Shown here: positions 8,994 through 17,987 of the stretch, in pieces
Layout: each line of letters opens with the position of its first letter
How positions within the stretch are numbered: the first letter of the stretch is position 1
Origin: Shinisaurus crocodilurus
Lineage: Eukaryota; Chordata; Lepidosauria; Squamata; Shinisauridae
Direction of reading: 5' to 3'
Assembly (NCBI GenBank): GCA_021292165.1
Contig: CM037880.1
Span: 22,590,051 to 22,654,050, forward strand
Length of the DNA: 64,000 nt
Made by a program: the position numbers and the translations under genes
Notes under the pieces: model-generated
Told to the model about the DNA's origin: nothing
What the model saw: only the letters and a program-made list of their open reading frames with translations
The model's database searches: none

Positions 8994-10708
8994 CCGTATA
9001 TACTCAAATATAAGTCTAGTTTTTCAGCACAATTTTTGTGCTGAAAAATGCCCCCCTCGACTTATACGTGGGTCAGCGCCCCCCCAGGACCCCCGCCGCC
9101 GCCGCCACCGCAAGGGACCGCCAGGCACCCCCCTCCACCCCCAGGACCCCTGCCGCCACCCCCAGACACCCCACCCCCACCCCCGTACCTGCACCCGCCA
9201 CCGCCGAAGCCCCTCCCCCGTCGAAGCCGCGCCGCAGCCCCCCCAGACACCCACATGCCACCCCCACGCTACCCCCAGACACCCCCCCACGCCACCCTAC
9301 CTGCACCCGCCACCGAAGCCCCGTTGCCACCGAAAAGCCTCCCTGCCGCCGAAGCCTCGCTCCCGCTGAAGCCCCTCCCCCGCCGAAGCCGCGCCGCGCC
9401 GCAGCTTCCCCAGACACCCCCCATGCCACCCCAAACACCCCCATGCCACCCCAGACACCCCACCCACACCCCCGTACCTGCACCCGCCGCCGCCGAAGCC
9501 CCTCCCCCGCTGAAGCCGCGCCGCGCCGCAGCCCCCCAGACACCCTCATGCCACCCCCAAACACCCCCACGCCACCCCCACGCCACCCCCGTCACCGTAC
9601 CTGCTCCCGCCGCCGAAGCCCCACTTCGGAAGGGGAAGGCGCGAGCGATCCTCTTCCCGCCCGAACCTGCGTTTGAATCACGGAGGCCCGCCTCGCAGTC
9701 CGCCTCCGGGCGGCCAATCAGGAGGCGGGAGGCGCCGGCTCCTGCCCGGAGCCGGCTGCCCATTGGCCACGCCCGGGGAAGAGGGCGGGGCGGAGGAGGA
9801 GGCGGCGAAACAGGTTACAATGTATCCAATGCGAGAGGCGCAGATTAAAATAAAAAACAACAAGCGGCGCCTGGGCACGTGTGGGCGGGGCCAGGCAAGG
9901 GCGGGGGGCGGCCTCTCCGGTGCAGCGAGCGCTCCGCGGGTGGGGCGGGGCGAGGCGAGGCGAGCGCTGTCTGTCTGTCTGTGTGCCGGCAGCTTGGACC
10001 CGGACCCAGGCAGCCGCCCCGCCGCCCTCCTCCGCGCAGCAGCAGCAGCAGCAGCCCCGCCCCGAGCGAGGCGAGCCCCCGACTGCGCCGCCCGTGCCTC
10101 CACCTGGCATTCCATCAGCATCTGCAGCGAGCTGTCCTGACGGCGACTCTGAGCCGGCCCGGCCCCGCCCCGGGGGCAGAGGCGAGCCGAGCGAGCAGGA
10201 GCAATTTGTCTGGGGGGCTGCGGCGCGGCGCAGCTTCGGCGGGGGAGGGGCTTCGGCAGCGGCGGGTGCAGGTACGGGGGTGTGGGTGGGGTGTCTGGGG
10301 TGGCGTGGGGGTGTCTGGGGTGGCGTGGGGGTGTCTGGGGGTGGCGTGGGGTGTTTGGGGGTGGCATGGGGGGCTGCGGCGCGGCGCGGCTTCGGCGGGG
10401 GAGGGGCTGCGGCGGCGGCGGGTGCAGGTACGGGGGTGTGGGTGGGGTGTCTGGGGTGGCGTGGGGGTGTTTGGGGGTGGCGTGGGGGTGTCTGGGGGTG
10501 GCAGGGGGTCCTGGGGGGGCTTTGGCAGGGGGGCTTGGCGGCAGTGGTGCAGGTATGGGGGTGGGGGGTGTCTGGGTGGCGGCGGGAGTCTCCCCTCGTA
10601 CATTTCCCACCCTAGACTTATACTGGGGGCAATAAGTTTTCCCAGTTTTGGGGGGTGAAATTAGGGGCCTCGACTTATGTTAGGGCCGACTCATAGTTGA
10701 GTATATAC
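8994..10708. mobile_element. TA-flanked palindromic element with GC-rich core (Tc1/mariner-type, non-autonomous)
   Basis: The ends are inverted (ccgtatatactcaaatata at the left; gagtatatac at the right) and both sides carry the dinucleotide TA (8992-8993, 10709-10710), the target duplication of Tc1/mariner elements. Inside the tips, cttatac-type motifs repeat on both sides (cctcgacttatac, tagacttatactgggggc). Next come long GC-rich arms that are inverted relative to each other: C-rich tandem units at about 9040-9640 (gaagcccctcccccgccg, cagacacccc) and their complements at about 10205-10605. A unique core of about 560 bp lies between. No transposase frame exists, so mobility would need one in trans. 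Confidence 0.65.
9640..10204. promoter_or_regulatory. GC-rich promoter-like core carried inside the transposon
   Basis: CpG-dense, non-repetitive sequence. It contains CCAAT boxes at 9714-9718 and 9826-9830, an inverted one at 9762-9766, GC boxes at 9783-9790 and 9883-9891, an A/T-rich TATA-like motif at 9843-9857, a CACGTG E-box at 9876-9881 and a CAG run at about 10037-10055. This composition is typical of vertebrate CpG-island promoters and unlike the simple arms on either side. The direction of any transcript is unclear. I infer a captured promoter or 5' UTR but cannot name the source gene. An alternative is sequence simply grown by GC-biased expansion. Confidence 0.4.
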
Positions 10709-10906
10709 TAATAAGACAGTCCCTGCCCTCAGGCTCACAATCTAAAAGACATGAACACAAAACATCAAGGAACACTGAATATAGTATTTAAAAAAAATAA
10801 TCTACAGAATATAAGAACAGCAATACAAGTTAATATTAAAAAACACTAAATATTCAAAAAAAAATACAACAGAAATAATTACAGATACCAACAAACAAAA
10901 ACAAAA

Positions 10907-11812
10907 AAAGGCAGGAGCAGCAGCAGCCTTTGTAGCTGGAGTCAGTCAGGCCCCACCCTCCCTAGCCAGGTGTGATGAGCCAGGGAAGCAGGGACCAGGT
11001 CTTGCAGGACTCACAGCTAGATGGTCTCTAGGCACCTTCAGCAGGAGCAGGAGTAGCAGCAGCTTTTGTAGCTGGAGTCAGTCAGGCACCACTCTCCCTG
11101 GCCAGGTGTAATGAAGCAGGGACCAGGTCTTGCAGGACTCACAGCTAGATGGTCTCCAGGCACCTTCAGCAGGAGCAGCAGCAGTCTTTGTAGCTGGAGT
11201 CAGTCAGGCCCCACCCTCCCTGGCCAGGTGTGATGAGCCAGGGAAGCAGGGACCAGGTCTTGCAGGACTCACAGCTAGATGGTCTCTAGGCACCTTCAGC
11301 AGGAGCAGGAGTAGCAGCAGCTTTTGTAGCTGGAGTCAGTCAGGCACCACTCTCCCTGGCCAGGTGTGATGAGCCAGGGAAGCAGGGACCAGGTCTTGCA
11401 GGACTCACAGCTAGATGGTCTCCAGGCACCTTCAGCAGGAGCAGCAGCAGCCTTTGTAGCTGGAGTCAGTCAGGCCCCTCCCTCCCTGGCCAGGTGTGAT
11501 GAGCCAGGGAAGCAGGGACCAGGTCTTGCAGGACTCACAGCTAGATGGTCTCCAGGCACCTTCAGCAGGAGCAGGAGTAGCAGCAGCCTTTGTAGCTGGA
11601 GTCAGTCAGGCACCACTCCCTGGCCAGGTGTAATGAAGCAGGGACCAGGTCTTGCAGGACTCACAGCTAGATGGTCTCCAGGCACCTTCAGCAGGAGCAG
11701 CAGCAGCCTTTGTAGCTGGAGTCAGTCAGGCCCCTCCCTCCCTGGCCAGGTGTGATGAGCCAGGGAAGCAGGGACCAGGTCTTGCAGGACTCACAGCTAG
11801 ATGGTCTCCAGG
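10907..11812. repeat. Minisatellite, ~7 copies of a ~120-136-bp unit
   Basis: The phrase tgtagctggagtcagtcagg recurs at 10931, 11067, 11189, 11325, 11455, 11591 and 11711. The spacing mostly alternates between ~136 and ~120-130 bp, so the higher-order unit is a dimer of about 258 bp. Each unit also carries caccttcagcaggagcag and ggaccaggtcttgcaggact. The small open frames through the array reflect the unit's composition and not a gene. The last unit decays into unique sequence at ggtctccaggccatcc. Confidence 0.85.
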
Positions 11813-12524
11813 CCATCCAATCCCACTTTGAGTACTGATGTCAAACCATTGTTTGGTGTTAAATCTGAACCATCCCAGAATGTTTGCCCTCTCTAGAAGC
11901 ATTTGGCCAAAAATATGAAAAGTAGTTGTCCCCAAGAAAGGAATTATGAAGCAAATAGACTGCCGCTTGGTTACTAGTCTGTGAGAGTTTGTGGCCTTTG
12001 CCAGCCAAATGAAATTAAGCAACTGGAATTGTGGCTTCTTGCTATTAAAATGACATCCAAGAGAACTAGTTAATTGACCATGACTGTCATTTTAATTGAG
12101 TGGATTTGGGACTGTATTTTCAGCCTGGCGGTGGCTGAAATGGGCTAATAACCAATTCATGTTGCTCAGTACCAGAAATTGAATAGGCACTAATTTTTTC
12201 ATGAGCTTTGGGATGGGAACTTAATGTAATTTGAGAGATTAAAAAATAAATCAGTATTGCTGGAAAGCGTTCCATGGAGGAAGGAATTAGCATAACATTG
12301 CACTACATAAACTCCTGTTCATATTCAGTAGCTATCAATTGTTTCTTTTTTTTTTTAAAAAAAGAAAAAAGTAAGAGCACTACATTTTTGTACAGATGTC
12401 ATTTGTTGTATGGAAAAGCCTTCCTAATGGTGATGGATGAATGTAGGATTACAGGAACTGAAGAAAAGCTTTGAGCTGTGGCAAAGAAAGTACACTTACT
12501 CAGGAGAAACCCCTTTGAGCTCAG
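11813..12524. other. Intronic stretch, nothing recognised
   Basis: Ordinary intron with a T/A tract (ttttttttttaaaaaaa) near 12346-12363. No exon or structured repeat recognised. Confidence 0.4.
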
Positions 12525-12793
12525 GGACCTGGTTCACATGTGGGTTGTTGTTGAATCATGGGTTGTCATTATGTACGGACCCTGCAATATGGTTTAACTA
12601 TGGGTTGTTAATCACAAACAACCCAGAGTTCACAACTCAATAAGAAACCATGGGTTCTCTTCCTGGGTTGTTTGCAATTAGCAACTCATAGTTATTCCAT
12701 GGTGCAGGGGTTGCTTGTAATGACACAGCTCACAATTCAATGATAGCTCATACTCAACCCATACTCTGGGTTGTCATTACATATGAACCAGGT
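12525..12793. mobile_element. Foldback MITE (GACCTGGTTCACATG family)
   Basis: The terminal inverted repeat gacctggttcacatg faces catatgaaccaggtc. The interior is built from internally repeated gggttgt / acaaccca motifs that fold back on one another. Related pieces occur at about 6.5, 21.97 and 29.8 kb. The transposase family is not clear from the ends. Confidence 0.55.
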
Positions 12794-12914
12794 CAGAGGT
12801 GCCTTCTAGATATTCCTGTCAGAGTTAGTTAAGGCTGCTAATCTCTCAACTTTCTAAAGTCTGTTTTTTCATTGATGTAGAACACTGTAATTTATTGCAC
12901 TGTTTACCAAGCCA

Positions 12915-12992
12915 TGTCATGACTAACTTAAGTCCATTGATTTCAGTGGGTCTACTCTGGGTATGACTAAATCTGGATCCAACCCAATATTT
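12915..12992. mobile_element. MITE half (GGATCCAACCC family)
   Basis: The stretch tgactaacttaagtccattg, then tgggtctactctggg, then aaatctggatccaaccc matches one arm of the complete palindromic copy at 40236-40373. Only one arm remains here. Confidence 0.5.
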
Positions 12993-13308
12993 TTTAAGTA
13001 AGGTGCACCTATGCATGAGGGGCAGGGGTAGAGCTACTCATGAAGTAGATATTGCAGAATTGAACGCTCAGGTAGTTGCTAGCTGACATGGAGTGCAGAC
13101 AAGCTGCCTGAGTTCAAATGGCCTGTGACTGCAAGACTTTCTCCTTCCTAGGGCACGGTCTTGTTAAATGTCTTTGGTACCAAATCTGTTGTCGGGACTT
13201 TGGCACTGGATGGGCCCGTTTGTGCCATGGCTGCGGATGTTTGAAGAGAGGAAGAACTTTCTCGGCCATCATCGATTGAATCTCTGTTCAGGGACTCGCC
13301 TTTAATTC

Positions 13309-13908
13309 TGTAACCTGGATTTAGATACTGAAGCCACAGAGCAACTACAAAACCCATGTGGGGTAAAACCAAGGAAGGTTTATTCTGGTAGCATTATACA
13401 ACAAAAGGTGGGAAATGAGGGAAGCACACAAAATTATAGAGAGACACTTTGGTACACAGAAATAGAGCTACAAAATAACAAAACCTGATTCTTTATATCT
13501 CTCAGGCACACAACTGGTTACCTGAGGGTCAGTTCTCTTCCAGGGTTGGATCCAGCACAGCCCTGCCGCCTGGGGGGAACTACTCCACCTACCCGAAGGT
13601 CCAAGATGGGTAGCCCTCCACAGGGCCTGCTTTTACCAGAGCCCTCATTCAGCTAATTTCACCAGGAGCTACCTGGGGTCGGTTCCTGAGGCCTCCCGAA
13701 GGCTTGGACCTCTGCTTGGCCTACCGCCATTGCTCTTAACAGCAACCATGCGGTGACCCAAAAGACAAAGACACAAAGGCTACACTTTGGGAATATACTT
13801 CCCCCCCCCTCCTCCTTCCTGTAGCTTTGCTGCTTCTCAGCCAATCATGATGCACTTCACCTGTCCAGGCAGGGGGAGGGGAACTCATGACTTACTGGGC
13901 CTGAACTA
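13309..13908 (-). mobile_element. Possible degraded LTR (antisense)
   Basis: Read on the minus strand, a block beginning TGTAGTTCAGGCCC and ending CCAGGTTACA contains a CCAAT box (+ strand cagccaatcatg would be the reverse context, near 13838) and an AATAAA signal at about 13380, roughly 75 bp before the end. No matching target duplication or primer-binding site is visible. An LTR is only a suggestion. Confidence 0.25.
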
Positions 13909-14466
13909 CATTTGCATCTGAACAGCTGTAGACAGGCGCCATGTCCCATCCGATACTTTATGCACATTTCGTCTCCTCCCAGCCCCCCAACTGGCCTTAC
14001 TTGGTTTACGCATGAGGAGGCGTGTGTGTGTGTGTGTGTGTACATGTAGAACCCCCAAAGGCTCTTTTCTTCACAATTAGGTAGCTGATTGAAGAGAGAG
14101 GCCTTTTCCTGAGACTTTGCCTTTCAGAGGAGACAATACTGGGTTAGATTCCAAGAGTCTGACCTGCTATAAGGCAGCTTTGTAGGTTCCTATGGCTTTT
14201 GCTGCACCTTACAGGCCGCACCTTTAATTAGTTTATTAGCGGAATGGCAACCCGTTTGCTTGTTTGAAATATAATTCTCCCTTGAAATGTAGAATGGTGC
14301 AAACCAACTTTCAATCAAATGTCTCGCTGTGCAAGTTCAAATCCCAGCTCAGCCCCTGCACCAATGTTTATGGAGGGCAGGAAAGAAGTCAAATAGATTG
14401 TAGTGTAATATCTGAAGCCAAGTCTGTCTGGCTGCGTTGCTACTTAAAAATGTAAATGTGGTGTAG
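13909..14466. other. Intronic stretch, nothing recognised
   Basis: Contains a (GT)n run at about 14022-14042. No exon-like or structured element is apparent. Confidence 0.4.
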
Positions 14467-14698
14467 GAGAGCCAGTGTGGTGTAGTGGTTAGAGTGTTGG
14501 ACTGGGATTTGGGAGATCCGGGTTCTAGACCCCACTCGGCCATGAAGCTTACTGGGTGACTTTGGGCCAATCACTGACTCTCAGCCTAACCTACCTCACA
14601 GTGTTGTTGTGAGGATAAAATGGAGAGGAGGATTATGTAAGCCTCCTTGGGTTCCTTGTAGGAAAAAAGGAGGGATATAAATAAATAAATAAATAAAA
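14467..14698 (+). mobile_element. tRNA-derived SINE, copy 1
   Basis: The head has pol III box-A-like tggtgtagtggttagagtg and box-B-like gggttctagacccc spaced as in a tRNA. The conserved body is tgggtgactttgggccaatc, then cctaacctacctcacag, then gttgttgtgaggataaaatgg. The end ggatataaataaataaat forms the 3' simple repeat. The style is that of squamate SINEs. Confidence 0.8.
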
Positions 14699-15393
14699 TG
14701 ATTACATTGACTAACACCAGGTGCGTTCTTGGTTACCTGAGGCCTTGTTCTGTCCTGTTCCTATTATCCCAGATCTTCATAGAGTTGAGGGTGAGCAGAA
14801 ATGCACAGCTTCATGAATACCCTTCCCATACTCAGAAGCCAAAGGACTTTTTCATTCATTATGAGTTCAGGAAGAGGATCACATCCATGTCCTTATTCTT
14901 ACCCCCTGTACACCTTCAGAAGAACTTATGAGAAGGCCCATGCGCTTAGGCGCCATGTGATTGGTACATGCCATCCGAATGCACAAATAGCAGGGAAATT
15001 TGATTGTTGTACACTGCCCAGAGAACTTCGGCTGTTGGGCGGTATAGAAATTAATGAATGAATGAATGAATGAATGAATGTATGTTCCCACTGGGTGTGT
15101 GTGTGGCCCTGCGACTCTCCTCACTTCTTTCAATGTGTGTGCACGCACGGGGTGTGTGTGTTCCTATGAACGTTTTTAGTATCTCCCACTCACCTCCTTC
15201 CAATTTAGAACGAACATTACACGATAATTGTGAACCCATTCAGTCTGCTGCTTGTTTTATCATTTTTTAGGTTTAGGTCTCTGTTGTAAAACTGTACAAA
15301 AATCAGTTGTAATATGATCACTCAAAGGGTACTGACAAGATTTTATGAATTTTATTTTCTTTCAAAAGTATCCCAGCTGCTGAATTTTTGTTT
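14699..15393. other. Intronic stretch with a LINE-like tail
   Basis: At about 14994-15082 there is an L2/CR1-like 3' end (ttgtacactgcccagagaac, then ttcggctgttgggcggtat) followed by (GAAT)n. The remainder is unstructured intron. Confidence 0.45.
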
Positions 15394-16434
15394 GTTGCTA
15401 TCATTTTCACTCATCTTAAATTCTGGCAGACAGGTCTTGTGAATGAGATGTAATGCAACCCCTTGTGTATATTGTTTCTAGGTTGTTGGACTGAAGAAAG
15501 TGCTTGTTTTGGCAGTTCCCTCTTGTACCACCGACACACGCATGGAAAAGTATGACCCTGTTAGGAAGTCAACAAAGGAGTGCCTGATTATTATATATAT
15601 TTTTTGGGAGAGGAAAATGGGAATATTAGATTTCCCCCCTTTCTGTACTGGCTATAGTTGCAGGCTCCCTTTGACTGGTTATCTACCTTATTTTCCAAAG
15701 GTTTAAGGTCAGAAATTGAGGCATTAGACAGCGCAGAAGAGACCTCATCCCTTTGTAGAAACATGGTGTGTATTCCTTTGGGGGCACACGGATCCATCCT
15801 CAGTCTCCCAGAGATCTAAGCCCATAAGGAGTACATACTCAACTGATTCCACTTGATGCCCAGTGCCCTGTGATCAGGACTTCAGTACAATGTAGACCTA
15901 GATCAGCCTTCCCTCACCTAGCGGCCCCCAGTTGTGCTGAAATGCAACTTCTATCTTCCCCAGCCAGCAGATTATTGGGCATGTTGGCTAGGGATTATGG
16001 GATTGTAGTGTAACACGTCTGGTGGGCACCAGGAGGGAAAGACTGACCCAGATGAGTGAAGTTAAATGTTACCCCCCTCCTTTTTCTGGAAAATTGGGGG
16101 GGGGGGAGATTTTCTCCCTGAATTTGTCTGGTTTTCCCTCAGTTCCCCATCCTGCAGCCTTCACATCTCTAGGTAGGGTTCTGATGGGGGTTCATTTCTC
16201 AGAGCATGGGAGTCTGAGACTGAACGATGTTCACTGGTCCCCACTTCGTTTCTGACCTCAGTTCTAAGCACTTCTTATTACCCTTTAAAGCAGGGGTGGT
16301 CAACTTGTGGCACTCCAGATGTTTTGGCCTACAACTCCCATCAGCCCTAGACAGCATAGCCAATAGTGAGGGATGATGGGGGCTGTAGGCCAAAACATCT
16401 GGAAGGCCACAAATTGCCCACCATTGCTTTAAAG
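15394..16434 (+). repeat. Donor copy of the 1.04-kb segment duplicated at 42.7 kb
   Basis: From gttgcta (15394) this segment is nearly identical to 42716-43754, with only scattered substitutions and small indels. Examples are gtgcttgttttggcag versus gtgctttggcag, and a few bases inserted near 43199. There is no hAT terminal repeat to the left of this copy. It reads as ordinary intron running into two MITEs, so I take it as the source locus. No coding sequence is recognised in it. Confidence 0.8.
16291..16426. mobile_element. hAT-type palindromic MITE
   Basis: The ends are caggggtggtcaacttgtgg and caaattgcccaccattg. The core is foldback (ggcctacaactcccatc / gatgggggctgtaggcc). An exact 8-bp target duplication, ctttaaag, flanks it (16283-16290 and 16427-16434), as expected for hAT transposition. 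Confidence 0.85.
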
Positions 16435-16547
16435 CAGTGTTCTCCAACCTTGGGTCCCCAGATGTTTTTGGCCTACAACTCCCAGCATGCCCGCATGCTG
16501 GGAGTTGTAGGGAAAAACATATGGGGACCCAAGGTTGGAGAACACTG
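16435..16547. mobile_element. hAT-type palindromic MITE inserted into its neighbour's target duplication
   Basis: The ends are CAGTGTTCTCCAACCTTGGG and its complement CCCAAGGTTGGAGAACACTG, a nearly perfect hairpin of 113 bp centred on cagcatgcccgcatgctg. The left flank ctttaaag is the right target duplication of the preceding MITE, and the right flank is ctttaaac (7 of 8). Confidence 0.85.
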
Positions 16548-17067
16548 CTTTAAACTATTTAGGACCAGCGTATTGAAAGGACGTCTTCCTCCTTCATGGC
16601 CTCACCCCGCTCTCTTAGGTAGTACAGCTGGTGGATACACAGAAGAGGACCTCCTTGGTGCCAAAGTAGATGAGGTGCCATTCTCGCTAAGCAAATTCTA
16701 GGTGTGCCTCCCAGATTGAGACCAGAGGGATAGAGTCCCCCTACTAGGGTCCCGATCCAGATCGTGCCAGGGCCTTGTGCCTGCCATTAACTTTTAAAAA
16801 GCTATTTGCTCAATTACTGGTTATGTGAATAGTGTATCATCTAGTTTGGCCCTCAGATACAGCACCCAGATTTTGGGAACTCTTTACTCCAGGGGCAGTG
16901 GTATAGTGATACATTTTGAAGGACAGGAGCTCATCATGGCAGCCCCCGTAGTCTCTTCCTGAAGGAGAATCTCCCCCCCCCCAGAGCATCAGTACATAGC
17001 AGAATACTCAATTTATTAGGATCAGCTGACAGTCCTGGAAGAGTGGGCTAGCCTCACTCTCTGTGCC
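16548..17067. other. Intronic stretch with MITE debris
   Basis: A fragment near 16735-16770 (actagggtcccgatccagatc) is an antisense piece of the MITE at 30.1 kb. No gene is seen. Confidence 0.4.
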
Positions 17068-17200
17068 AAGGCTAGGTAGCCTGGTGCCCTGCAGATGTCT
17101 TGGGCTACAACTCCCACAATCCCTGACCATTCGCCATGCTGGCTGGGACTGATGGGAGTTAGTCCTAAACTTCACCTGGGCACCAGGTGACCTACCCCTG
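17068..17200. mobile_element. hAT-type palindromic MITE (diverged)
   Basis: Left ggctaggtagcctggtgccc faces right gggcaccaggtgacctaccc, with the typical core (ctacaactcccacaatccct, then gctggctgggactgatggga). Confidence 0.55.
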
Positions 17201-17987
17201 CTCTATGGTAATATCATAAACAACAGTAAAACTTGAAAGCTTCATTATCACCTAATCCGTCAGAGCAAGGAGTGTTTCAATTATCCTTGCACTTTGGCAG
17301 ATTATGCCGTTGCTCCTGCTTTGAAAAAGAGCCCCAGAATGTGCTTGCCTGTGTTCCCCCTCCACTGGACCACTGTCCAAGAGGCTCGTATGGGCCCCAC
17401 TCGAACATATTGATATCTAGTGAAGGCTGTCCTGTTTTGACATGCTTTTGATATACAGAATGACTTGCTCATCTCCTTATCTTTATGATGGTTATGCAAG
17501 GCTGTAGCCTGTAGACAGCCATAGGATTTTTCCGATACCCAGCAACGAGGTTGGGAAATTCCTCGTAGCTGTGGATCCATAGATCCTCCTCCCTGCTCTC
17601 CTTGTAGTCGGCGTGGAAAGGACCATGGCAGTTGCTTCTCCGAGGTCAGAAGAGTGACCTCAGAGAAGGGCTTTTTGGGGGCGTTCTGGGGGGCAGAGAG
17701 GGGAAGAGACCGGTGCTGCCAAGATAAAATGTATCCTAGTGGTGTGTCAGCCTTCTTCCTTCCCACTACAAAGTGCGGCACTTAGATGGCTGAAATCGGC
17801 CGTCTAAGTGTTTTGCAGAGTGAGAGAAGCCCAGAGGCGACCTTTGCTTTGTGCTCCTCCCACTCTCCATAGGATTCCAGTAATTCTCCAAGTTTGGAGG
17901 GTTATGGGCATCCCCATTGGATTGCACCCTTAAATTTCCCTTCCATGGAAAAATAGAGAAGCAATTAATGAACATTAAGGCTGCCCT
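17201..17987. other. Intronic stretch, nothing recognised
   Basis: No repeat or exon assigned. Several short open frames on both strands have no recognisable domain. Confidence 0.4.

Larger units (their letters stand above)
8921..10860. mobile_element. Older interspersed repeat split by a TA-target transposon
   Basis: The left arm ends ccgctcttcagccagaaagg, then gcggcttacacaaat at 8991. The right arm resumes ataagacagtccctgccctc at 10711. Read together with the intervening element removed, they form one continuous repeat of the kind that starts with an (ATTT)n tract. This pre-insertion site proves that the 8994-10708 block is an insertion. Confidence 0.55.

Noticed and set aside
9038..10658. 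Several long open frames (117-310 codons) on both strands rich in Pro/Arg/Gly
   Set aside because: They overlap in multiple frames and arise from GC-rich, stop-poor tandem sequence. There is no domain, codon signature or splice context.
11130..11755. Open frames of 79 and 129 codons with repeating peptide units
   Set aside because: They track the minisatellite unit. The frame changes between units and unit lengths are not multiples of three overall.
10907..11812. Regularly spaced repeats resembling a CRISPR array
   Set aside because: Repeat units are ~120-136 bp and themselves contiguous, with no unique spacers. The setting is a vertebrate intron.
14467..14540. tRNA-like head that might be called a tRNA gene
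   Set aside because: It is followed by the SINE body and tail, occurs in five or more copies, and lacks a foldable tRNA acceptor end.
15500..15706. Open frame repeated at 42783-43022, possibly a duplicated exon
   Set aside because: The two copies differ by a frame-changing 4-bp indel and show no coding conservation. The duplication is explained by the hAT composite.
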